From Aegilops tauschii subsp. strangulata (Eukaryota > Streptophyta > Magnoliopsida > Poales > Poaceae): a stretch of 64,000 nucleotides of DNA. Location of the stretch: contig NC_053037.3 of NCBI RefSeq assembly GCF_002575655.3, positions 448,849,793 to 448,913,792 of the forward strand. Reading direction: 5' to 3'. The notes under the pieces are model-generated. The model was not told the DNA's origin. It worked only from the letters and a program-made list of their open reading frames with translations, and searched no databases. The position numbers and the translations under genes are program-made. Shown piece after piece: positions 10,084 through 23,000 of this stretch; position 1 is the first letter of the stretch; every line of letters starts with the position of its first letter.

Positions 10084-13000
10084 TTATTCCCGTGGACGGG
10101 CCAGCCAAAGTGAACTCAAAGCGCGTAGCCGAGAGAAGTAGTCGCTTATTGCAAGCAGAGCTCGTGCAGATTGGCGAGTGGTTAATATGCGTTGCATCTG
10201 CTGAAGGGTTTGCAGACGAAGATTATCAGCCTGCAGATAAGACATTGTAGAACAGTTCATCACCAGTTGAATACAAATTAAATATACATTTTCTATGTTT
10301 TCTTGCTATTCCCCCTTATTTGATGATGCATCAGTTCAGGTGAAAAATGTGCAGCTGAAAGCCCGATATATTTACTTTCTTTTGGGACTTCTATTATCTG
10401 TCGGTAACATTGGGAAGCTCCTAAATTCATTCTCCAAGATGAAAAAAAAAAAGATGCAACAGAAATGGAACGCGCGGTGAAGGAAGTCATTTAGTAATGA
10501 AGTAGAAAAGGGGCAATTCGAGCTGGACTTGATCTGAGTGGTGAGAACACGCACCCCCCACACCCTAGGCTCAGATTATATTCTCCAAAACAAGGATCAG
10601 AGCATATTACTGTACAATATTACAATATCCAAATAGTCTGCCCAAAACACCTCATGCAATATGGCAACTAATTAAGCAGAGGAAATAGCAACTGCATGGT
10701 TTGCGTAAGTTACCTGTCGGAGGAAGTTTTCTAGGGTGCCAAGTTTTCCCATGGCCATTGCCATCTGCCCCATGTAGCTTGCAACATTACCGGAAGATCC
10801 TGCAGGGCCCAGGGATCCAGATGCCAGGGTTTCTGCAAGCGACTGTTGTAGTGCTTCCATCCCTTGAGAAAGAGCATCTTCAGCTTGTTGAGAAGACTGT
10901 TGCAGGTTGCATATGCCAGTAAGTTGCTGCTCAGTAAGAGGTTCTAGTTGACCTGCCAGTAACTGCAACAGAAATGTCGGTATTATAGAACTACAGGGAA
11001 ATATGGTAACTATATATTGACCACTAGTTAGTCATCTTGACATTAAGGGCTGTGGAAAAAAAACACTCACTAAGTTGGGCCCCAGTTAAGGAATTTAATT
11101 GTCTGTAACATAAATCATATCAAATTGGTACCTTAAGGAGCTCGGATGATCTGAAGCCACCTAACCACATGAAGCACCTCTCAGCAGGGGTCTTCCACAT
11201 TCCCGACAGCACATGGAAAACATCTGCTTTGGCTGCTACACCCTTGAGCCTGAAAAATTCATCATACTGCGACATGATGCTATCAACAATTTTCCGAAGA
11301 TCATCATCACCAGCATGTGCATTGGCTGCAGCCCTCAACTCATTTATATGCTTGTTATGTTCCTCCAACCATCGTGCATACTCCATGTCAAATGCCACAG
11401 CTCCTACAAAATCAGAACATTAACATAAAAGGCACTGACAAAATTATGGCACAAAAATCAGGCTTCAACAAAGGCCAAGGATAATGTAAGTAATCTTTAC
11501 AAGATACAATACTTGTTACTGTCATTGTGTAAGATGATCTGAAGCCACCTAAACTAGAAATCTTTACTCACCAAAGGCCAACAAATCAGTTGATAATTGC
11601 ATCTTGTGGTTGTATCTAGCTTATTTTATCTACCACATTCTAAGGAGCACCCAAGCAAAGGACAAACAAAAGCCCCATAAAAAATACAGTACACAGTTTA
11701 ATACTGCTGATACCAATCTACTCCCTCCGTTCGGAATTACTCGTCCAAGAAATGAATGTATCTAGATGTATTTTAGTTGTAGATACATCCATTTTTATCT
11801 ATTTTTGTGACAAGTAATTCCGAACGGAGGGAGTAATACTTAGAGTATTACCATTTCCACCCGCTGACTGAGACTGATCCCCTGAAGATGAAATGAAGAT
11901 GCCCTGGAGAAGTATACATTGGTCAAACAAAAGGGATGGATGTTTAACCCAAGAAACTTCCGATGAATCCTGTATGGAACTGTAGAGCATATACCTGTTG
12001 ACGAGCACGCTGAAGCTCTTGCTCTAGTTGAGTAAGTTTCAATCTGCTACTCTCCAGGTTTTGGATATATGCCTGACAAAGCCAAATGGTGAAATAATGC
12101 AAATAGTTCTCCCAAGTGGCTCAGTGGAACATACATAGAAGAAAACGGGGAAATAGGTAGGGTTAAGATGATAACAATAAAGTTTGCCAACCAAATCTAC
12201 CACTGAAGCAAAATCATGTGTTAGGCCCACAAAGATTGCCTAGCACAAATCCATGCTACAGTAGTTCTAAAGCTTTAGGGTGAAATGATACAGCATACAC
12301 TGTTTAAACAAACTACCATGCTACCACAGAGTGCGAGCACATCACAAATGGAATCTAGTATGAGTGCACATTTCAAGAATATACAAGCTCACCTTCTTTC
12401 TTAAACGGCTTTTCCTAGCAGCTTCACGGTTTTGGGCGAGACGGCGAAGTGACTGTTGGTAACGAAACTTGTCTTTAAACAGTGGATCATCATTTGACCA
12501 AAGCATCAGATATGTAGTGTTAACTGTACCTTATGATCCAATTTGTCCCTTGATTTGTCACTAGAATCAGAAGCAGTGGGGGCAGCAAGCTGTCCTTGTT
12601 CAAACTGTTAAGCAGATAATCATTAAACCAATATGCTTTGGTATAAGATGATCGCTCATACTAAAACTATAAACATAAATAGAATTAGGAAAAACCCGCT
12701 AAAGTATTTGTCAGCAACTGTGTCAATGAGAATTAAATTCAATTAGTTATAGGCAACTAGACTGTCATGTGTGAAGATAATGGTGCTACTACTTGAAATG
12801 GCATTAAGATATGATACCATCCTGGATACACATAGGACCTTTTTCCTCTCTCTGACACATATTATTAAGAAGTATGTGGAAATAACACAAATGTCCAAAC
12901 AGACTCAAACAAAAGGATAGGAAACCAAAAACAGGAACAAGGTATCTAACTAACGCCACCAAAGGACCTTAACACTAACAAATCATTCAAGATCTTAAAC

Positions 13001-14887
13001 CATGTGTACACGTACATAATACTGAAATTTGAAAGACTTTTAGGAAATTCATACGGCTCTTTAATTGCAAGGAAACAAACATTTTGGAAACAAAATTTTG
13101 ATCTCCAAAACCTGAGAGTATGAAAAGTTCAATATCGAGTGTGCAATCACAATGAGACGGTCTGACAAAAAATTGAGCTGAGAATAGTAGGTACCATTTG
13201 GTTCCGCTCATCAATGTCTATATCCAGATCCGTTGATGTATCAGTCCTAGGACTTGTATCAGCCATACTTGACTCTCCCCAGTTATCATTGTTATGAGTT
13301 CTTAAAGCTACTAGATTTGGTTGCACTCCCTTTTGCTGTAGTAGTGCCTGAGGATCAACTGCTGTTACTGCTGCTGCTGCCGCCGCTGTAGTAGCTAGAT
13401 CAGTCGGAGAAATGGACTGCAATTTGGGGTGCAAAAACTGCATCAATTCCTAATGTAGATGGAATAACACTTAATAATTGGGGCTCTGACTTGTCACTGG
13501 TACCTTTCCGTAATTTCCAAACTGAAGGGGTTCACTGGTATATGCATGTGTATTTGGCTTCAGATTGAACAAATTATCTGAACATCAGCAAACAAAGGAG
13601 AAACCAGTAAGCTTTAGTAATCATGAATATCGATGTGCTACTCACTGAAATCTACATGAATTTGTAAAATCTTCAGAAGCAGAAAAGCACGCAGGGATCC
13701 ATGATTGAAATGAGTGGAGGAGGGTAAGTTTCTAGGACGACTGACTGAGAAAAGGGCGACATACTTGTGCTGAAATTAGCAAGATCTTCTATTCTGAATC
13801 CCGCAGAGTGCGCGAGCGCCCCGAAATCAGCGACTCGGGAAGGCTGCATGATGTTCACATCCGTTGGGCTGCAAGAAATTTTCACCACAGTTAAACAAAG
13901 CTCATTTCTTATTCTTGTCTTCCATATCACATACTACATCCTATGCCCATCCCATACTGTCCATTCAGTAATTGCCATGATGCATTCTATATGTTTATTT
14001 TATTTTTTCCTTTGGAAGAATCACCCTGCAATTCAATTGCATCGGTCGCAGACTTATGTATCTGCACCAACCATCAAGAGGGACCACTGGAACGTGTGAT
14101 AAATATATTTGGTTCTGGTCCACAAACGCGTAGCATAGTTTCTTCAAAAAAAAATCTGAAGATCATGACAGACCCCCACCCCACCCCACCCCGCCCCCTA
14201 CACACACAATGTATTACACTCCTAACACGTAGTACTACTTTGTTCAAATTATTACCCCATGGGTTTAACCCCAAACGTGCATGCCCAACCAGCATGTGTT
14301 CTGCCTTTTTCTGAAGATCTGGACCTACCAGAGCACCACTGATTCCCAGAGATCAGTGATGAGCCCCCTGGAGAGTTAATGATGCACGCCCAAACGAATC
14401 AATGATACCTCCCCAGGCAGCAGCAGCAGCAGCGAGAGAGAGCGAGGCCTCGCGGCAATCATTGCTCCTTCTTCTCCCTCCCGAGACACACGAGCAGCAG
14501 CAACCAAATCCCTGTTACTACTACTACTAGTGCTAGCAAAGCTGCTCCGCCCCTCTAATCATCACGGCACTCGAGCTAAAGGTCGCCACACTTGACACTC
14601 CACATCGACAAGAGCTAATCAGAGGGGAAAAGCGGCCCGCTTTTCCTTCCCGTCCTGGAAAGGAGGAGCAATCAGCGGCGCCCCGGCGCCATGATCAATT
14701 AAGTAGTCGGCAATCAGGGCTCGTAATCGCAGTGGAGCGCAGGAAAGCGAGTGAGACAACACGGAGACGGAGCATGCAGAAATGAGCGAGCAAGCAAATG
14801 GGACAAGGAAGAACTGGAGATGGGGTTGGTCGCGGGTGGCGGCGCGGGGACTTACATGGTGTGCTGAGGAGCCCCGAAGCCCGGCAT
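10084..14887 (-). CDS. TGA-type bZIP transcription factor with DOG1 domain
   Basis: Nuclear DNA-binding protein of the TGA family, which binds TGACG (as-1-like) elements and works with NPR1-type co-activators in salicylate, oxidative and developmental responses. Eleven coding exons on the minus strand: 14887-14856, 13868-13765, 13577-13504, 13416-13195, 12604-12530, 12452-12393, 12072-11995, 11903-11852, 11403-11132, 10962-10714, 10230-10084. They total 1365 nt (454 aa plus stop) in continuous phase. The protein starts MPGFGAPQHT. Its N-terminal arm includes an Ala-rich run. The basic region NREAARKSR lies in residues 170-189 and a short leucine zipper in 190-215. The DOG1/TGA domain runs from about 235 and includes MEYARWLEEHNKHINELR and MWKTPAERCFMWLGGFR. 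The C terminus ends SLWLARPRE, as in other TGA proteins. The clade within the family was not resolved. Confidence 0.94.
11721..11833. mobile_element. Stowaway-type MITE in a TGA intron
   Basis: A 113-bp element with long terminal inverted repeats (CTCCCTCCGTTCGGAATTAC at one end and its complement at the other), flanked by TA on both sides (11719-11720 and 11834-11835). This is the Tc1/mariner-derived Stowaway signature. It sits in the intron between the exons at 11903-11852 and 11403-11132, about 16 bp from the splice donor. Confidence 0.92.
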
Positions 14888-15660
14888 CGGCCCGCGCGGG
14901 TCTCCCGCTGGTGCCGCCGCCGCCGGTCCTCCTCCTCCTCCTCGCCTACTCTCCATCCGCCACCATCAACCGCCGTGCACCCCCGGTGCTGCTTCCTGGC
15001 GCATCACCCCGCCTCACCAACCTGCGGAAGAGGAAGAAGCAAGGGATTCTTTCTCCGAAGCCGCCGCTGTCACCAACAGAAGCGAATCAAGAACGGGCAG
15101 AGGAAGAAGAACAAGCTTGCTAGGATCTCTGAATGTCCTGACACTCTGATCAGTTGAGCAAGTAGCAGCAGTAACCTGACGGGACGGGGCTGCGAGGTGG
15201 TGGTAGTGGCCTCGTGTGGGTGAAGCCGTGAAGGGGGAGGAGGAAATGAGAGGAGGGACGGTGGAAGCTGGGAGAGTCCTCCACCGGCGACAGTGGCACA
15301 AGGGAGGGAGGGAGGGGGGAGAGCTTAGCTTAGCGATGCAGCGCCTCGAATTCCGGCCAATATTTTTATGATGGCTTCTTGGTTTTGCGAGTCCCGCTAG
15401 AGGAGGAGTGACGTTTGGACCATAGCAATCTCTAGGCGGGAGTCATCCTCTGCCTCTGCACCACAGTGGGCTACTGTGAGGCAGTCAAGCCTCATCACTC
15501 ACTATGCCTGCCTGCCTGCTTAAGAATTTCCAAATGTATGTAAAATTTGCATGGTCGCTTCAGGGCAACTATTTGAGATACTGTTGAATCATTTGAGGAT
15601 GATGAGAGGTAAAAAGAAGATGGTTTTACCCCGCAAAAAAGGTGTTTTTTACCTTTTTTT
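14888..15660 (-). promoter_or_regulatory. 5' UTR and promoter region of the TGA gene
   Basis: GC-rich sequence directly upstream of the TGA start codon. On the minus strand a plausible leader intron could run from a donor near 15172 (CAG then GTTACTGC) to an acceptor near 15022 (TTCCGCAG), so a spliced 5' UTR is likely; this is inference. GA-rich tracts occur at about 15302-15320. No other gene is visible. Confidence 0.45.
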
Positions 15661-15666
15661 TAAATA

Positions 15667-15772
15667 CTCCCTCTGTTTTATGTGCAAGTCGTCAGGGCTG
15701 ACATACTATTGAAGAATATATGAAGATAATGATAGGTAAAAAGAAGGCAGGTTTAACCAAAAGTTTGAAATG
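15667..15772. repeat. Stowaway-like left terminus, partner not found
   Basis: TA followed by CTCCCTCTGTTTTAT matches a Stowaway terminus, but no matching right end is seen before the next element begins. Probably a truncated MITE. Confidence 0.4.
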
Positions 15773-15958
15773 CTCCTTCTACTTCAAAATACCAAGTGTA
15801 TTTACGACAAGTTGTTGATACAAAAGCATAACCGTAAACAAGTACCTTAAATATGAAACTGATAACATCAATTTTATGCCTCATGTTACTAGAGTAACTT
15901 TTGGTCAAACGTGTGTCCTAATGGAACCGAATAACTAAGTATTTTGAAACGGATGGAG
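15773..15958. mobile_element. Stowaway-type MITE
   Basis: A 186-bp element with inverted ends CTCCTTCTACTTCAAAATAC and the complement of CTCCATCCGTTTCAAAATAC. TA follows on the right and TG precedes on the left, suggesting an aged TA duplication. No coding capacity. Confidence 0.75.
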
Positions 15959-16249
15959 TATGTATACACCGCAAAGGCATGAACCATCACCAACTTGGCA
16001 TCATAATATGGGTGAGTGGTCAAATTGTAACTTCATTAACGTATCTACGGTGATCACTTCTAGATTGATTAATTTCGAATGGTAGAAATGCAAACTTTTA
16101 GCTCACCAGTCCAACTTCTAATTCAGATAAAATCACCAAAAAAAATATCACGGATACGCAAGTTGTGTATCATTCCATTGATAGATAGAAGGTGAAAAGG
16201 TTTACAAGGCAAGTTTGTAAAATCACCAATTTAACTCAAATGTATTGCA

Positions 16250-16284
16250 CTCCCTCTGTCCCAACTAATATGGGATAGAGGGAG
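16250..16284. repeat. miniature hairpin made of Stowaway termini
   Basis: A 35-bp near-perfect palindrome in which CTCCCTCTGTCCCA is followed after a few bases by TGGGATAGAGGGAG. It looks like a Stowaway MITE reduced to its two ends. The surrounding 15959-16600 is otherwise low-information intergenic DNA. Confidence 0.55.
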
Positions 16285-16610
16285 CACTTGGTGAAACTGG
16301 TGGTAGCATGGTTATTCCTTCCACATCTAAAACATTTAGAAGAACAATTCTTCAAGACAAGATAAAACACTAAGTGCAACATGAGTTATGTTTGCTTCTC
16401 ACATTAGGTTCCGACAAAATGCAACCATGAGCGGGATGAAGCGGTGTAGGTCTAGCATGATGATGAAAAGTACTATGGACTAAGACGATGCTTAGGCCGA
16501 CTCTAACCGGCTGACGCAAACGGACGCGGATTTGATCCGTTTTTGTCCGTTTGTGTCGGCTTGAGGTGCGGCACCCGGCCTCGTCCGCCCAAATCAGGCA
16601 GGTGCGCAAT

Positions 16611-17525
16611 ATCACACGCATTACAGATTATGACCCTGGCGCTTTGAAGTTGCGTCTATTTCCTTTCTCTCTGAGAGAAAAAGCAAAAGAATGGGTTCTA
16701 GCTTTACCTAGAGGCAGTATAACTTTTTGGGATGATTGCTGCAGCAAATTTTTATCTAAGTTTTGTCCACCTACAAAAATTATGCAACTTTGTTCTCAGA
16801 TTACAGGTTTCAAGCAGGAAGAACGTGAGCCACTAGCACTTGTGTGGGATCGAATGAAAGAAGCCATAAGGAATTGTCCTAATCATGGAATGGAGGAATG
16901 GTTACTCCTTCATATGTTTTATAATGGTTTAAATCCTATGTCAAAAACTATGCTAGATACAGCTGCAGGAGGCAATCATGGAAAGCCCATAGATGATGTC
17001 AAGAAGCTACTTGATGACATGCAAGAGAGCCATACCCAATGGCATGTTGAAAGAAGTACCACCAAAAGGGTGAATGCCACTGAGGAAAACAATGCGGATT
17101 TGAAGTCAAACTTGATGAACTCATCTCTGTCATGAAAGGTAAAGAGGAGGTAAACGTGAATGCAATCGCTAACGAAGAAGTTAATGATGTGAATTTCGTT
17201 GCTCGCAATAACTACAATCCCAACTGGAAAAATAATGGGTATGCTCCTAGACTTTCTTATCGTAATAATAGTGGAGCATCAAACGATTTTAATGGAGCTA
17301 CCAATAGCAATAGAAATACTCTTGAAGATACTCTGAAATTTTTTATTGCCAGTCAAACTGAGCAGAATGAAAACTTCAAAAATATTTTGAAGAACCATGA
17401 TAACTTGCTTGGTCAGTTGATAGGTAAGATTGTTGGACTAACAAATGATGTGCATATGCTAGATGGAAGTCCAAGAATATGGAAGCACAAGTGGCTAAAT
17501 TTGCAGAGAGCCAAACATTGATCCT
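16611..17525 (+). pseudogene. Gypsy retrotransposon gag relic
   Basis: Encodes a retrotransposon gag domain, the capsid-like structural protein of LTR retroelements. The typical core lies in the first reading frame (ALKLRLFPFSL, KAKEWVLALP, FKQEEREPLALVWDRMKE). The frame breaks at about 17095-17105 by a one-base change and the protein resumes in the frame starting at 17132. No protease or polymerase follows, so the element is truncated. The ORF start near 16551 lies outside the homologous part. Confidence 0.8.
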
Positions 17526-17960
17526 AGCTAAGTTTGCAGGTAAACCGGCCTCAGCCTCGCCGAGTTCCTTCGAGACACATCTGTCTACATGAATACCAGC
17601 TTCTCCAACTGGAGCCAAGGATGAGCTCCTGCCAACCGCCACAATGATCCCGCCGGTTTGGGCTTGCAAAAGCTTAAACTTGCGGGAGGTCACTACCACG
17701 TATACATCAAGATGTGGCGGTATTATTTGAATAAATTGTAATGAGGTTGTACTTCAGCTCATTGAGCTTCAAAATACCCGTGTTGGTCTATTCCAACACT
17801 TTGCTTTTTATTTGCTTTCATTTTTCTTTTTGCCGTTGTGATTTTTCGTTTGCAAGTTAGTTTTCAAAAACCCAAAAAATCAAAAGTAGAATAAGCTTTT
17901 GCTTCGTTCTTTTCTTTTCGCCCCTTGGAGTTCGTTTGCAGTGATATTTTTACACTCCTT
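17526..17960 (+). repeat. 3' remainder of the truncated Gypsy element
   Basis: Non-coding sequence following the gag relic; the T-rich part at about 17800-17950 resembles LTR/UTR sequence. It ends where the Copia LTR begins. No clear LTR boundary or target duplication is visible. Confidence 0.35.
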
Positions 17961-20003
17961 TATTGGAAATATGCCCTAGAGAGAATAATAAAGTTGTTGT
18001 TATCATATTTCCTTATTCTTGATAAATGTTTATTCTCCATGCTATAATTGTATTGACCGAAAACTCAAATACATGTGTGGATACATAAAAAGACTCCATG
18101 TCCCTAGTGATCCTCTACTAGACTAGCTCGTTGATTAAAGATGTACAAGGTTTCCTAATCATGGACATGAGTTTTTATGTAATACCAAGATCACATCATT
18201 AGGAGAATGATGTGTTGGACAGACCTAATCATAAGCTTAGCATCTGATTGTATCACTAAGTTTAACTGCTACAACTTTCTTCATGTCAAGTATTTGTTCC
18301 TTAGACCATGAGATCGTGCCACTCCCTAATACTGTAAGAATACTTTGTGGGTATCAAACGTCACATCATAACTAGGTGATCATAAAGGTGCTCTATAGAT
18401 ATCTCAGAAAGTATTTTTTGGGTTGCATGGATCGAGACTGAGATTTGTCACTCCGTGTGACGGACAGATATCTCTAGGCCCTCTCGGTAATACGACATCC
18501 TAAGTAGCTTGCAAGCATGTGAATAATGTGTTCATCCACGGGGATTTTGTATTATGGAACGAGTAAAGAGACTTGCTGGTAACGAGATTGAACTAGGTAT
18601 GGCGATACCAACGATTGAATCTCGGGCAAGTAACATATCGCCAGACAAAGGGAATTGTATACGAGATTTTTTGAATCCTCGACATCGTGGTTCAAACTGA
18701 TAAATATGTTGATTGAATATGTGGGGGTCAGCATGGGCATCTAGGTCCCGCTGCTGATTATTTATCGGAGAGGTGTCTCGGTCAGGACTGCATGTTCTTG
18801 AACCCGTAGTGTCACACACTTAACGTTCGGTAACACTAGGGCAGTATTGTGATATTCATAATGATGAGCCCGAAGGTAGTTCGGAGTCCCGGATGGGATC
18901 GGGACATCATGAGGAGCTTCGGAATAGTCCGGAGATAAATATTTATATATGGGAAGTGTTTTTCGGGATTTCGAAAAAGTTCAAGAATTTACCGGCATTG
19001 TACGGGGGGTTCCGGAAGGGTTCCAGGGGTCCACCAGTGGGCACACCTGCCTTGGAGGGGCCACGTGGACCCTAGGGGGAGCACCAGCCCCAGGTGGGCC
19101 AGGCTCCACTCCCCCTAAGGCCCATGCGGCTAGGGGGAACCCCAAGGGAGTGGGGGCTCCACTTGCCTTGGTGGGGGGCAAGATCCCCCCCTTGGTCGTC
19201 GTCCCCTAGCCTTGGAGGGGGGGGTCTAGGGCTGTCGTAACCCCCCAACCCTATATAAAGAGGGGAGGTGTGGGGGGCAACCCATCCCTTTGCTGGCCGC
19301 CGCCCCCTCTCTCCCTCTCCCATCTCCTCCTCTAGTTGCGCTTGGCGAAGCCCTGCCGGAGTTCCACTGCCACACCACCACCACGCCGTCATACTGGCCT
19401 AGATCCCATCTACCTCTCCACCCTAGCTTGCTGGATCAAGGAGGAGGAGACTTCATCAAGCCGTAGGTGTGCACATCTCGGAAGTGTCGTTCGTGCGGCG
19501 CTGGATCGGTTTGGATCGTGAAGAGAGTATGACTACGTCAACCACTTTCATTAGAGTGTTAACGGTTTTGGTCTACAAGGGTATGTAGCCTCTCCCTCTC
19601 ATGGCTTATATCTCCTAGATTAGATCTTGGGTGAAACTGTAGGAGTTTGTTTTGTTTTCCACGCAACGTTCCCCACCAATGGCATCATGAGCTAGGTCTC
19701 TGCGTAGATGTTATGCACGAGTAGAACACAAAATTGATTGTGGGCGTTGATGTTCAGATTGCTTACCTCATTTGTTATTTTTGATTTGGCGGTACTATGG
19801 GATGACGTGGTCTGGACCAACTTTACTTGTCCACGCATAAGAGACCAGTTCCGCGACTGACATGCAACTTCTATTGCATAAAGTGACGGGTGGGTGTCTG
19901 TCTCTCCCACTTTAGTTGAATCTGATTTGACAACGACGGTCCTTGTAGAAGGTTCGAAGGCAAATTGTATATCATTGTTGTGGCTTTGCGTAGATAAGAA
20001 TGG
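17961..20003 (+). mobile_element. BARE/WIS/Angela-type Copia element: 5' LTR plus leader
   Basis: The LTR runs 17961-19678. Its start resembles the BARE/WIS LTR (GGAAATATGCCCTAGAG), but the first bases read TATTGG instead of TGTTGG. A TATA box (CTATATAAAG) lies at 19251. The LTR ends CCACCA, followed by a degenerate Met-tRNA-type primer binding site (TGGCATCATGAGC) at 19680. The internal leader (19693-20003) is cut off at 20004 by a reversed Copia element. No coding region of this copy remains. Confidence 0.85.
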
Positions 20004-23000
20004 TGTTGGGAAACGTAGCATGCAATTTCAAAAAAAAAATCCTACGCTCGCGCATGATCTATCTAGGAGATGCATAGAAATGAGAGGGGGAGAGTGTGTC
20101 CACGTACCCTCGTAGACCGAAAGCGGAAGCATTTGACAATGCGGTTGATGTAGTCGAACTTCTTCTCGTTCCGACCGATCAAGCACCGAACGTACGACAC
20201 CTCCGAGTTCTGCACACGTTCAGCTCGATGACGTCCCTCGAACTCTTGATCCGGCAAAGTGTCGAGGGAGAGTTCCGTCAGCACGACGGCGTGGTGACGG
20301 TGATGGTGAAGTGATCCGCGCTGGGCTTCGCCTAAGCACTACGTGAATATGACCGCAGGCGTAAACTGTGGAGGGGGGACACCGCACATGGCTAGGAATC
20401 AAGAGGGCGCCCAAGTAGGAGGAATCCTACTTGGGGCCCTAATCCTATTCGGCTCCCCCCTTACCATAACTTCCGGAGTGGGAAGGAAGGAGGAGGGGGG
20501 AGAGAAGGAAGGGGGAGGCCGAATCCCTCCCCTTCCATTCTTTCTTCTCCTCTTTCCTTCCCCTCCTATTTCGTCCTACATGGGGCGCACCAGCCCCTTA
20601 GGGGTTGGTCTGTCCCCTTCTTGGCCCATTAGGCCCATGTAGTTGCTGGGGGGATGCCCGGAACCCCTTCCGGTGACCCGATATGTATCCGGTACCCCTG
20701 GAAAACTTCCGATGTCCGAATATCATCGTCCTATATATGAATCTTTACCTCTCGACCATTTCAAGATTCCTCGTTATGTCCGTGATCTCATCCGGGACTC
20801 CAAACAACATTTGGTCACCAAATCACATAACTCATATAATACAAAATCGTCATCGAACGTTAAACGTGCGGACCCTACGGGTTCGAGAAGTATGTAGACA
20901 TGACCGAGACACCTCTCCGGTCAATAACCAACAGCGGAACCTGGATGCTCATATTGGCTCCCACATATTCTACGAAGATCTTTATCGGTCGTACCGTAAT
21001 GACAACATATGTTATTCCCTTTGTCATCGGTATGTTACTTGCCCGAGATTCGATCGTCGGTATCTTCATACCTAGTTCAATCTCGTGACCGGAAAGTCTC
21101 TTTACTCGTTCCATAATACATCATCCCGCAACTAACTCATTAGTCACATTGCTTGCAAGGCTTATTATGATGTGCATTACCGAGAGGGCCTAGAGATACC
21201 TCTCCGATACTCGGAGTGAGAAATCCTAATCTCGATCTATGCCAACCCAACAAACACCTACGGAGATACCTGTAGAGCATCTTTATAATCGCCCAGTTAC
21301 GTTGTGACGTTTGATAGCACACAAGATATTCCTCCGGTATCCGGGAGTTGCATAATCTCATAGTCAAAGGAATATGTATATGACATGAAGAAAGCAATAG
21401 CAATAAAACTTAACGATCATTATGCTAAGCTAACGGATGGGTCTTTTCCATCACATCATTACCCTAATGATGTGATCTTGTGCATCAAATGACAACACAT
21501 GTCCATGGTTAGGAAACTTAACCATCTTTGATTAATGAGCTAGTCTAGTAGAGGCTTACTAGGGACAGGGTGGTTTGTCTATGTATCCACACATGTATCA
21601 AGTTTCCGGTTAATACAATTCTAGCATGAATAATAAACATTTATCATGATATAAGGAAATATAAAATAACCACTTTATTATTGCCTCTAGGGCATATTTC
21701 CTTCAGTCTCCCACTTGCACTAGAGTCAATAATCTAGTTCACATCGCCATGTGATTTAACACCAATAGTTCACATCGTCATGTGATTAACACCCATAGTT
21801 CACATCGCCATGTGACCAACACCAAAAGGGTTTACTAGATTCAATAATCTAGTTCACGTCGCCATGTGATTAACACCCAAAGAGTTCTAAGGTGCGATCT
21901 TGTTTTGCTTGTGAGAGAAGTTTAGTCAATGGGTCTGTCACATTCAGATCCGTATGTATTTTGCAAATTTCTATGTCCACAATCTTCTGCATGGAGCTAC
22001 TCTAGCTAATTGCTCCCACTTTCAATATGTATCCAGACTGAGACTTAGAGTCATCAGGATTGGTGTAAAAGCTTGCATCGACGTAATTCTTTACGACGAA
22101 CTCTTTATCACCTCCATAACTGAGAAATATTTCCTAGTCCTCTAAGGATAATTTTGACCGCTGTCTAGTGATCTACTCCTAGATCACTATTGTACCTCCT
22201 TGCCAAACTTGTGTCAAGGTATACAATAGGTCTGGCACACAGCATGGCATACTTTATAGAACCTATGGCTGAGGCATAGGGAATGACTTTCATTCTCTCT
22301 CTGTCTTCTGCCTTGGTCGGGTTTTGGGTCTTACTCAACTTCATACCTTACACTCAGGCAAGAACTCCTTCTTTGACTGATCCATTTTGAACTCCTTCAA
22401 AATCTTATCAAGGTATGTACTCATTGAAAGTTTTATCAAGCGTGTTGATCTATCTCTATAGATCTTGATGCCCAATATGTAAGCAGCTTTACCGAGGTCT
22501 TTCTTTGAAAAACTCCTTTCAAACACTCCTTTATGCTTTCCAGAAAATTCTACATCATTTCCGATCAATAATATGTCATTCACATATACTTATCAGAAAG
22601 GCTGTAGTGCTCCCACTCACTTTCTTGTAAATACAGGCTTCATCGCAAGTCTGTATAAAACTATATGCTTTGATCAACTCATCAAAGTGTATATTCCAAC
22701 TCCGAGATGTTTGCACCAGTCCATAGATGGATTGCTGGAGCTTTCACACTTTGTTAGCACCTTTAGGATTGACAAAACCTTCTGGTTGCATCATATACAA
22801 CTCTTCTTTAAGAAATCCATTAAGGAATGCAGTTTTGACGTCCATTTGCCAGATTTCGTAATCATAAAATGCGGCAATTCCTAACATGATTTGGACAGAC
22901 TTAAGCATCGCTGTGGGTGAGAAAGTCTCATCGTAGTCAACTCCTTGAACTTGTCAAAAACCTTTTGCGACAAGTCGAGCTTTGTAGACAGTAACATTAC

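Noticed and set aside
14157..14205. C-rich CCCCACC tract
   Set aside because: Simple low-complexity sequence in the first TGA intron; no further structure.
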